DNA of 35,123 bases, taken from contig PDIP01000082.1 in assembly GCA_002811645.1 (NCBI GenBank), forward strand, positions 25,989 through 61,111, read 5' to 3'. A program made the translations under genes and the position numbers. Shown piece after piece: positions 10,221-17,699 of this stretch (the stretch's first letter is position 1; each line of letters opens with the position of its first letter). Source of the DNA: Corallochytrium limacisporum (Eukaryota > Opisthokonta). Under the pieces are notes generated by a model. The model had not been told where the DNA came from. It ran no database searches and saw only the letters and a program-made list of their open reading frames with translations.

Positions 10221-12653
10221 ATGTCAGCAGGTACAGTACTGACAGCAAAGAGTGGTAACAGCAGCAAGCAGGCTGCAGTTGATCAGGAACTGCGCAGTGG
10301 GAGCAGTATCCTGGGAAGACGACTCGACTTGGTTAAAGCAACGTACACTGATTCATTCCTCGACGACCTGCGAGCACGTTACAAACCCATTAATCCAAAC
10401 CATGTTAAAGCAGAAGTAATGTCTAGAAAACGCAGGATCAGTAATGGTGGAAGCAGTGCGAATGGGCAGGGTGTAGCTAATGGGAACGCACGCACCACCA
10501 GCAATAGTGCCGCAATTGACGTACTCAACATGAACGGAGCTATGGCAAATAGTACAGGAACAAAAAAACAGAAGTTAACGACATCGTATGGGGTTGAAGG
10601 ACTAGGATCAACGTCATTTGTGCCCCTCAATTGGACTCGCAGCACAACAATTGGGGCATCGTTGCACAATCTTGGAAACACATGCTTCATGAATGCTGTG
10701 CTCCAGTGTCTCACTTACACGCCACCATTAGCGGAAATGGGCCGCTCTAGCCTGCATCGGCGAAAGCCTCCGGGCTGTCAGTATACAAAGAAGCATGGGT
10801 CTGCCGTGCAGGAGATCGTGCGCCAACGCAGCAAGCATCAGAACGATGCTAGCCGGCAGGATTTACGCACGTTCTGCATGCTCTGTGAGTTGGAGCGCCA
10901 CATTGGGAGGGCCCTGGATGGCCACAAGGTGGCACTTAAGCCAATGAACATTATTTCAAGACTGAAAAGCATAGCGAAGCACTTTAAACTGGGACGGCAG
11001 GAAGATGCACACGAGTTTTTGGGATATGTTCTTGATCGTGCACACAATGCCTGCCATGGGGGAGAACACAAGGTGAAAGACATGCCTTTGAGTATGAAGC
11101 GGCAGAGTGTGGTTTACCAATTGTTCAGTGGTATCATAGAGAGTCGTGTGGACTGTCTGAGCTGCAAATATCGGTCTGCCACAAAGCAAGTTTTCCTTGA
11201 TCTCGCCGTTGACCTGAAGACAGGCAACCTGGTTGACTGCCTCCGGCAGATGATGGTGCCAGAGATCTTAGAGAAGAGCAACAGCTATCGCTGTGACAAC
11301 TGTAAGAAGTTGGTGAGGGCCGCCAAAGGATTTGCGGTTTTGGAACCACCGCAGATCCTCATTTTCCACCTCAAACGTTTCAATCCCTTCGGCGGCAAAG
11401 TCAATCGCCACGTGTCCTTCCCCATGAGTGGACTTAATCTGAACTTCATGCTGGACGTCAACGTACCATCACCGATCAAAGCCAAGAAACAAGGGCACAC
11501 TGGCCCGGGACCCATTTATGAGCTCTATGGCGTCATTGTCCACGAGGGCGGTAGTGTACACTCCGGACACTACTATGCGTATGTCAAAAACAGCAATGGG
11601 CATTGGTATTGCATGGACGACACAACGGTAACACGTGTGAATGAAAGCACGGTCAGACGGGCTTCGGCATATCTCTTGTTCTACCGCGCAACAACAAGGT
11701 TATCATCCACAATCGCTCAGCATGGAGACGCAAAGATGAAGAAGACACCGGAACATCAACAACCGACATCCAAGAAAGAGAAGCATGGCCCCGCAGAGTC
11801 CCTCATGAAGACTGCCACGAGTGCGGCATCGGCACTAATTGATGCAGCTGTAAAAGCCAGCTCAATGATCTTACCAAATATTTCTTCGAGCTCTGGGAAC
11901 AATTCCACCAACTCTTCGCCAGTGAAAAAGGCCATGGAGAATGGTCATGTAGTCGATCACAATGGCGACAACAATGATGACGAAGAGCACATCTTTGCCT
12001 ACAACGCTACTGGGCGATGGGAAGTGCACGCAGATAGCGCGAAGCTACAGAAGGTTGCCACCAGTCCACCGACTCTGGCATCTGCTACAGCAAGTGTGGA
12101 TGACATGTCTTCCTCTGGTTTCAAACTCGATCTGAAGATGAAGAATGGTGATGTTCGCGGGAAGCAGAAGGGCAAAATCAAGAAGAAGAAGAGGTTGGAG
12201 GGAGTTCCTGTGCGCACAAAGTTCACTCCTGCAGCGGCCAAAGCACTCGGAAAAGCGCAGAATGAGGTGCACACCTGGGATAACCAGCAATCCAGTACAC
12301 TGAGGGACCCATCTCGTAGCGCGGACACTGTATTAGGCTACCGATTGACCGAAGACGATGCCATGTACGATGCTGGTCGTGTAAAGAAGGTTAAGGCCAC
12401 AAAGCCTAGTCGGCTGGACGTGTATACTTCCATCAAGGAGAGCAGTAGCGGCAATGTGTTTGACCGCGCCTCCAAGAATCTTAAGAAGCGGCGTGAGCAT
12501 GAAATGGACGACGCCAATGTAAATGCTCGTGGTCATCGGGGCTTTGGTGATCGCAAAAGCCATCGTAGCGGAGGTCGTGGAGGCCATCGTAGCGGTGAAC
12601 ATGCGGCCCGTGGTCACCGTAGTGGACAACGAGGCCGTGGTCGCTTCGGTTAA
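10221..12653 (+). CDS. USP36: Ubiquitin carboxyl-terminal hydrolase, USP36/Ubp10-type
   Basis: An 810-aa cysteine deubiquitinase. I start at the ATG at 10221 (A at -3); the frame opens upstream only at TTG. The peptidase C19 domain spans about 143-490. It has a Cys box with HNLGNTCFMNAVLQCL (nucleophile C155), zinc-finger pairs C312/C315 and C358/C361, a His box HSGHYYAYV (catalytic H450), and WYCMDDTTV supplying the third residue (D467). The block LGRQEDAHEFLGYVLD (258-272) and the surrounding sequence fit the USP36/USP42/plant UBP23 group. The C-terminal part keeps features I associate with the nucleolar USP36 tail: a TWD motif, then DAMYDAGRVKKVK and a basic KKRREHE segment. It ends in an RG-rich tail with three GHRSG units. 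USP36 deubiquitinates nucleolar and ribosome-assembly proteins and histone H2B. The gene is convergent with the 12737-13261 gene, only 83 bp away. All catalytic residues are present, so the enzyme is expected to be active. Confidence 0.93.
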   Translation: MSAGTVLTAKSGNSSKQAAVDQELRSGSSILGRRLDLVKATYTDSFLDDLRARYKPINPNHVKAEVMSRKRRISNGGSSANGQGVANGNARTTSNSAAIDVLNMNGAMANSTGTKKQKLTTSYGVEGLGSTSFVPLNWTRSTTIGASLHNLGNTCFMNAVLQCLTYTPPLAEMGRSSLHRRKPPGCQYTKKHGSAVQEIVRQRSKHQNDASRQDLRTFCMLCELERHIGRALDGHKVALKPMNIISRLKSIAKHFKLGRQEDAHEFLGYVLDRAHNACHGGEHKVKDMPLSMKRQSVVYQLFSGIIESRVDCLSCKYRSATKQVFLDLAVDLKTGNLVDCLRQMMVPEILEKSNSYRCDNCKKLVRAAKGFAVLEPPQILIFHLKRFNPFGGKVNRHVSFPMSGLNLNFMLDVNVPSPIKAKKQGHTGPGPIYELYGVIVHEGGSVHSGHYYAYVKNSNGHWYCMDDTTVTRVNESTVRRASAYLLFYRATTRLSSTIAQHGDAKMKKTPEHQQPTSKKEKHGPAESLMKTATSAASALIDAAVKASSMILPNISSSSGNNSTNSSPVKKAMENGHVVDHNGDNNDDEEHIFAYNATGRWEVHADSAKLQKVATSPPTLASATASVDDMSSSGFKLDLKMKNGDVRGKQKGKIKKKKRLEGVPVRTKFTPAAAKALGKAQNEVHTWDNQQSSTLRDPSRSADTVLGYRLTEDDAMYDAGRVKKVKATKPSRLDVYTSIKESSSGNVFDRASKNLKKRREHEMDDANVNARGHRGFGDRKSHRSGGRGGHRSGEHAARGHRSGQRGRGRFG

Positions 12654-12736
12654 GATCATATTTCATTCCATTTGTAGTTGAATATCTATAATGTATACGT
12701 TTTCTTTAATTCTTGTTCGTTGCCATTAGTATACAC

Positions 12737-13261
12737 TTAACGACCCATCTGATGGCTAAGGTCCAAGAGTAGTCCAGCCATCATGCTCCCGCGATTGCTA
12801 GCCGCTCCAAGCCAGCGCTTGCTTAACGGACGATTGCGGTCACACCTACCGTAGCCATTGTGGTACATACGCGCCAGGAGTACCATCGAATTGATATTTT
12901 GATGTTTTATTGCATCCTTTCGCACTTCCTCGCTTACCCGGCGTTCAAATTCACGGACGGCATGTGCCAGTGGGATTCTAGTTCCTTCAGATGGAGAATC
13001 TGCTGCACTGTCCTTACCTCCATGCTTTGGTTTTGATTTCACCTTCGACTTTGCTTTCGAAGGCACGATACGCAACGGCGGGGTCTTCATCGCCATTTCT
13101 AAATGCCGGCTGTGAGACAGGTATGCTGCCAACATGGCCAGTTTTGCCTCATTCATTTGATAGTACTTACTGTATACTGCCATTTCTCTTCTTACTGTTG
13201 TCACTTTATGACGCCAAGGACGGAGTCCCAACACCCTTTGCGTCATACTGTGAACATTCAT
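12737..13261 (-). CDS. Small Sel1-repeat-like protein
   Basis: A 174-aa basic protein of unknown function, ATG at 13259-13261 (a second Met at codon 6 is possible). Residues about 124-163 match the Sel1/TPR-like repeat pattern: NSMVLLARMYHNGYG, then RPLSKRWLGAASNRG and a following MAGLLL helix. This is one clear repeat only; Sel1 proteins normally have several. Residues 68-80 are a Lys-rich linker, and residues about 1-57 form a basic region with a likely helix, perhaps a mitochondrial or nucleolar targeting region. It is tail-to-tail with USP36 (83 bp) and head-to-head with NEMF (about 600 bp), so it may share a bidirectional promoter with NEMF. Sel1 repeats usually mediate protein contacts. 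The gene is supported by composition and the repeat; it might be part of a longer spliced gene. Confidence 0.68.
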   Translation of the reverse strand: MNVHSMTQRVLGLRPWRHKVTTVRREMAVYSKYYQMNEAKLAMLAAYLSHSRHLEMAMKTPPLRIVPSKAKSKVKSKPKHGGKDSAADSPSEGTRIPLAHAVREFERRVSEEVRKDAIKHQNINSMVLLARMYHNGYGRCDRNRPLSKRWLGAASNRGSMMAGLLLDLSHQMGR

Positions 13262-13625
13262 TGCTCTAGATCAAATTTCCCGTACGTATCATTGCGTCCC
13301 CATATAATGGATCCGAAAGGTCACACGAGCTCATTCCTGCGCACACCTCAAGCATTCTCCGAAGCTGTCGGATATACTTGATCACACGACTGAAGTACGT
13401 CTTCCAAATTTTCGAATGTTGTTATCGGTTGAATTTCCTCCGGAAACAAGGACCGCTTTGTGCGGTAGGGCCGCGAACGTGCCTCCAGTTCGCGCTCTCA
13501 TCTCCGCCCGCAGCTTTGTCTGCCTCCTTCCCCCTCTCCCCCTTCCCCGCTCTCCCACATCTCTCCCTTTTACTTAGTCGTTCGACTGTGAGCGGTTCCG
13601 GTACACGCATGTCGGTGTGTGAGAA

Positions 13626-13659
13626 CCCCGGCACTCCTCTACGGGCCGAGGTGCCGGGG
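13626..13659. repeat. GC-rich hairpin upstream of NEMF
   Basis: CCCCGGCAC at 13626-13634 pairs perfectly with GTGCCGGGG at 13651-13659 across a 16-nt loop. The 9-bp stem has eight G-C pairs, so it should be stable. It lies about 205 bp before the NEMF ATG. It could act in a 5' leader, as a palindromic protein-binding site, or have no role. Confidence 0.6.
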
Positions 13660-13764
13660 AGTCGAGCTTAGGAATGTCTTGGCCAAAATCTCGTGGCTCA
13701 CTGTCCGTAGCGGAAGGGTTAGACGAATCCTGAAGTGCAGTTACTTGAGCCGAAATATTTCCTG

Positions 13765-13770
13765 TATAAA
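13765..13770 (+). promoter_or_regulatory. TATA-like box upstream of NEMF
   Basis: TATAAA in the context CCTGTATAAAACGTG, about 95 bp upstream of the NEMF start codon. The spacing is plausible for a core promoter with a short leader. If it is used, the 13626-13659 hairpin would lie upstream of transcription start and not in the mRNA. This rests on sequence match only. Confidence 0.3.
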
Positions 13771-13865
13771 ACGTGACATTATAAGATTGACTGAAACTGC
13801 GTTATCCGAAGAAGCTATGGGTTACTACGCAGGTTACCGTTTTAAGAGGACGTAGTGCTTGCACC

Positions 13866-16800
13866 ATGAAGACGAGGTTCTCAAATTTGGACCTTCGGGC
13901 GATTTTGCCTGAACTACGGTCACGATTGAATGGGTTGCGTCTGGCAAACGTCTACGACCAAAATGACAGAACATACCTCTTCAAGTTTTCTGGACAGGAG
14001 GGTCATAAGGAGCACTTGATCATTGAGAGTGGTCTTAGGATCCACCTGACACAGTACAGTCGTGATACAGGACAGATGCCAAATGCATTTAGCATGAAGT
14101 TACGCAAACATTTGCGGACATTACGTATCAATGACATTGAACAATTGGGTGTAGATCGTGCTATCGACATGTGCTTCGGGTATGGTGACAAAACATTCCA
14201 TCTGATCATCGAGTTCTACGCAGCTGGCAACGTAATTCTCACCGACGGCGGGTATGTGATTTTAGCTCTACTGCGTACCCACAAAGCCAGCGGCGGTGAA
14301 GACGGCAATAACACGCATGCTACATACGCTGTGCGCGAGGTATACCCGTTCAGTACAGCGAGAGTCAGCGATGATGTTGACTATGTTGCATTAGCGACGA
14401 GCGGAGAGGCCTTGCTGAGTGCTCCTGTGCAAGAGGGAGGCACGGACAAGAAGAGGAAGAAGAAAGGGCAATCCAATACGCTCAAGCGCTGGTTAACGAT
14501 GGAGACAGAATTGGGTGCTGCGTTGGTGGAGGACGCATTAGTTCGGTCGGGTATTGATGCCAGTATGGATGCTGTCGACTTTATTCGTCAGAATCAGGGT
14601 GGTGTCCAAGGAGCCATAGAGACCCTGAAGCCGTCCATCTCATGGGCTCTTGAACGCTTGCGGCAAGTTGATTTGCAGATCAGCAAAGGTTACATCTATT
14701 GTATACCTGCGCCTGTCCATGCTAGTGATGGCCCTCAGGAAGTGTACGAAGACTATGAGCCCATTGATCTCCAACAGAACACGGGAATGATCTGTAAGGA
14801 CTTTGACACATTCAATGCCGCAGTTGACGAGTTCTACTCCAAGCTAGAGGCACAGCGCAGTGATCTTAAGGCCATGCAGCAGGAATTGAACGTACAAAAG
14901 CGATTGGAGAGGCAGAAGGAGAAGTTACAGGAGAATCTGGACGAGTTCCAGAAGCACCAAGACGACAACCGTGTGAAGGCCACTATGCTTGAAGAAAACA
15001 TTGATATTGCAGAAAAGGCACAATTGGTTATCAACTCCTTCATTGCTAATGGTATGAGCTGGAGCGAAATTGATCGGATGCTCCAGGAAGCAAAGGCCAA
15101 AGGAGACCCTACCGCTTCCTATATTCACGCCCTAAAGCTTGAGATGAACACGATCACTTTGCGTTTCCAGTTAGGAAACAATAACAGTGAGGACAGTATG
15201 AGTGACAATGATGAAGAGGAGAATGAGATTAGTGACGAGGACGAAGCACAAGCCAATTCAACGGTAGGACAATCAATACCGGAGGCTCAAGACGCATATA
15301 TCAGCAGTGCAGACCGCAAGAAAATGGCCAAGAGGACACAAAGGCAGAATCAGAGTGCTAAGCGAGGGAACAAGCGAAGCAACAAGCTCAGTGCTCAAGA
15401 GCAGTTGCGGCAGCAGGGTATTGTGTTGGTAGACTTGGACCTTGGTCAAACCGTGTATGCAAACATCCGACGATATCATGATATGAAGAAAGTGGCTAGG
15501 AAGAAAGAGGAAAAGGCCCAAGATGCAACGGAGCAGGCTATGAAAAACGCGGAGAAGAAAGCCATGCAGGCATTGAAGGAAGTAAAGACTTCCAATGCTG
15601 TGCAGAAAATGCGCAAACCTTTCTGGTTTGAAAAATTCTTGTGGTTTATTTCCAGTGACAACTACACTGTGGTTGCCGGCCGCGATGCGCAACAGAACGA
15701 GTTGCTAGTCAAGCGCTACCTGACCAAAACTGATGTATACGTCCATGCCGACATTCACGGTGCCACAAGTGTGGTCATTAAGAACCGGGTCACAGCCGGT
15801 GATGCCACCCCAGAGGAGCTACGTATCCCACCACGTACCCTCTACGAAGCGGGAACGATGGCCATGTGCCACTCTAGCGCATGGGATTCCAAAATTGTAA
15901 CCTCAGCATATTGGGTGTACAGCCATCAAGTGAGCAAGACTGCCCCGTCAGGCGAATATGTGTCGACGGGAAGCTTTGTGATTCGTGGAAGAAAGAACTA
16001 CCTTCCCCCATCCCAGCTCATCATGGGATACACTCTACTATTCCGCGTAGACGACACATGCATTGCTCGCCATTTAGGTGAGCGTAACGCCAAGGGTGTG
16101 GAGACCGAAAGTGAGATTAGTAGCGCCCCCACAAACCCGGACCAGGACATAACTCACGAGGCTGTGGAATCTATGGATTCTGTACATGGTGACGGACATG
16201 GTACAGATGACGAAGAGCTCGGGGATCCTGCTGTGCTAGAAAATGGGATAGCCGATGATGAAGACAATAATGAGGACTCAGACTCCGACATTGAACTACC
16301 GGATACAGACCTGCGCATGCAGCCTATTCTTGCGACGTCGACCCAACGGCAGGACGCTGACACAGATATCTTAGGGGAGACCTCTGCACAGGCCACAAAG
16401 TCAGTCTTTGATAAGTATAACCTGTCCGAACAAGCTGATCACAATGAGGAAGATGATCATGATGAGCTTCCAGAAGCTCTTGCTCAACACATGAAGCTCG
16501 CGAAAGACACGGACAGCGGTGATGCGGAAGTAAACACCAAGAAGGGAGGCTATATCACCGCCAAACAGAGACGACTGATCAAGAAATACGGGCCCCAAGC
16601 TCTGGAAAATGAAGCAGAGCTCATGGCTAAAATGGACGAGGAGGAGGAGGCTGATACTGTTCATGTCACGCGCGGTATGGAAGTTGGACAGAAGAAGGCT
16701 ACACTACCTCCACCGCCGCTCAAACGGGGTCAAAAGGGCAAGAGGAAGAAGATGATGGAAAAGTACAAGGACCAGGACGAAGAAGATCGCCGTCTGCGCA

Positions 16801-17540
16801 TGCAGTTACTGAACCCTGACGGTAAACAAGGTGGATCAGGTGTCGACGACGGCGAGGACGACTGGAGCCTGTCAAAGAGCAAAGGAGGAAAAGGCAAGAA
16901 AAAAAACAAAAAGGACAAGGGTAACAAGGCCAAGCAGATGCAGGAGACTCAGGCCAAGGCCCAGGAAAAACCTGAGGAATTGCGGCGCAACCTACCCCTG
17001 CCTGTCCCGAGTCCCGCGGAGCTGAGACAGCAGCAACAGGAGAAGAAGAAGCAAGAGCAAGAGCAGAAGAAGAAGGAACACGAGCTGGCCATGAGGACAA
17101 GCGGAGAATCCGAGAAGCTCTGTGCCGCGAATGAAGAGGAGGATGTAAAGAAAGTCCTAAAGGAGGAGGGCATTGAATTTCTTTCAGGCGAAGTTTTGCA
17201 GTCTCTGGACCAGATTGATGCGCTTACTGGTATGCCGTTTAACGACGATATCATGCAATATGCCCTGCCAATGGTTGCACCTTATGCCACGGTCGTTAAC
17301 AACAAGTTCCGCCTGAAGGTCACTCCGGGCAGCCAGAAGAAAGGTAAGGCGGCACAATCGATAGTCCAAAGCTTCTTGCGCCAGAAAGATTGCACAGCAC
17401 AAGAGAAGGACTTGATCAAAGCCATCCGTGACCAGGACCTCATCGTTGGACTTCCCGGCAAGATTCGCGTCGCCGGTGTAGGTGTCACAGGCGGTGGTGC
17501 GAAAGGTGGCAAAGGAAAAGGTGGCGGAAAGAAGCGCTGA
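13866..17540 (+). CDS. NEMF: Ribosome quality control factor NEMF/Rqc2 (NFACT family)
   Basis: A 1224-aa NEMF/Rqc2/Tae2 homologue. The ATG at 13866 sits in a CACCATGA context. NEMF binds 60S subunits carrying stalled peptidyl-tRNA, recruits the Listerin E3 ligase and directs C-terminal (CAT) tailing. The N-terminal NFACT domain begins MKTRFSNLDLRAI and has D9 and the D97-R98 pair, matching residues required for tailing in yeast Rqc2 (D9, D98, R99). A coiled coil covers about 330-440, followed by an acidic insert (about 440-472). NFACT-R follows (about 583-700; FWFEKFLWFISSDNYTVVAG). A long charged linker contains ITAKQRRLIKKYG near 897 and the family block KYKDQDEEDR near 965. NFACT-C (about 1110-1207) includes YALPMVAPY and LPGKIRVAGVGV. 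The tail is Gly/Lys-rich. It is longer than human NEMF (about 1076 aa) because of acidic and lysine-rich linkers. It is convergent with the cyclase gene, 159 bp away. Confidence 0.97.
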   Translation: MKTRFSNLDLRAILPELRSRLNGLRLANVYDQNDRTYLFKFSGQEGHKEHLIIESGLRIHLTQYSRDTGQMPNAFSMKLRKHLRTLRINDIEQLGVDRAIDMCFGYGDKTFHLIIEFYAAGNVILTDGGYVILALLRTHKASGGEDGNNTHATYAVREVYPFSTARVSDDVDYVALATSGEALLSAPVQEGGTDKKRKKKGQSNTLKRWLTMETELGAALVEDALVRSGIDASMDAVDFIRQNQGGVQGAIETLKPSISWALERLRQVDLQISKGYIYCIPAPVHASDGPQEVYEDYEPIDLQQNTGMICKDFDTFNAAVDEFYSKLEAQRSDLKAMQQELNVQKRLERQKEKLQENLDEFQKHQDDNRVKATMLEENIDIAEKAQLVINSFIANGMSWSEIDRMLQEAKAKGDPTASYIHALKLEMNTITLRFQLGNNNSEDSMSDNDEEENEISDEDEAQANSTVGQSIPEAQDAYISSADRKKMAKRTQRQNQSAKRGNKRSNKLSAQEQLRQQGIVLVDLDLGQTVYANIRRYHDMKKVARKKEEKAQDATEQAMKNAEKKAMQALKEVKTSNAVQKMRKPFWFEKFLWFISSDNYTVVAGRDAQQNELLVKRYLTKTDVYVHADIHGATSVVIKNRVTAGDATPEELRIPPRTLYEAGTMAMCHSSAWDSKIVTSAYWVYSHQVSKTAPSGEYVSTGSFVIRGRKNYLPPSQLIMGYTLLFRVDDTCIARHLGERNAKGVETESEISSAPTNPDQDITHEAVESMDSVHGDGHGTDDEELGDPAVLENGIADDEDNNEDSDSDIELPDTDLRMQPILATSTQRQDADTDILGETSAQATKSVFDKYNLSEQADHNEEDDHDELPEALAQHMKLAKDTDSGDAEVNTKKGGYITAKQRRLIKKYGPQALENEAELMAKMDEEEEADTVHVTRGMEVGQKKATLPPPPLKRGQKGKRKKMMEKYKDQDEEDRRLRMQLLNPDGKQGGSGVDDGEDDWSLSKSKGGKGKKKNKKDKGNKAKQMQETQAKAQEKPEELRRNLPLPVPSPAELRQQQQEKKKQEQEQKKKEHELAMRTSGESEKLCAANEEEDVKKVLKEEGIEFLSGEVLQSLDQIDALTGMPFNDDIMQYALPMVAPYATVVNNKFRLKVTPGSQKKGKAAQSIVQSFLRQKDCTAQEKDLIKAIRDQDLIVGLPGKIRVAGVGVTGGGAKGGKGKGGGKKR

Positions 17541-17699
17541 ATTTCCGCGGTCTTGAGAAGTCATGATCTCTCTCAATTCTTGAACTTATCTTGTTTTAAT
17601 GATGTTTCTAGTAGACTATAATACAGTGTTTTGTGATGGATATGATTATGACGACGGGATGCAACACGGTTTCAGATGCACATGCTATTTCTTGCGGAA

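Larger units (their letters stand above)
13262..13865. other. Head-to-head promoter region (Sel1 gene / NEMF)
   Basis: About 600 bp between divergent start codons, likely driving both genes. It holds a CT-rich tract at about 13498-13572, a strong GC-rich hairpin at 13626-13659, and a TATAAA sequence at 13765-13770, about 95 bp upstream of the NEMF ATG. Short ORFs here are not supported. Confidence 0.55.
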
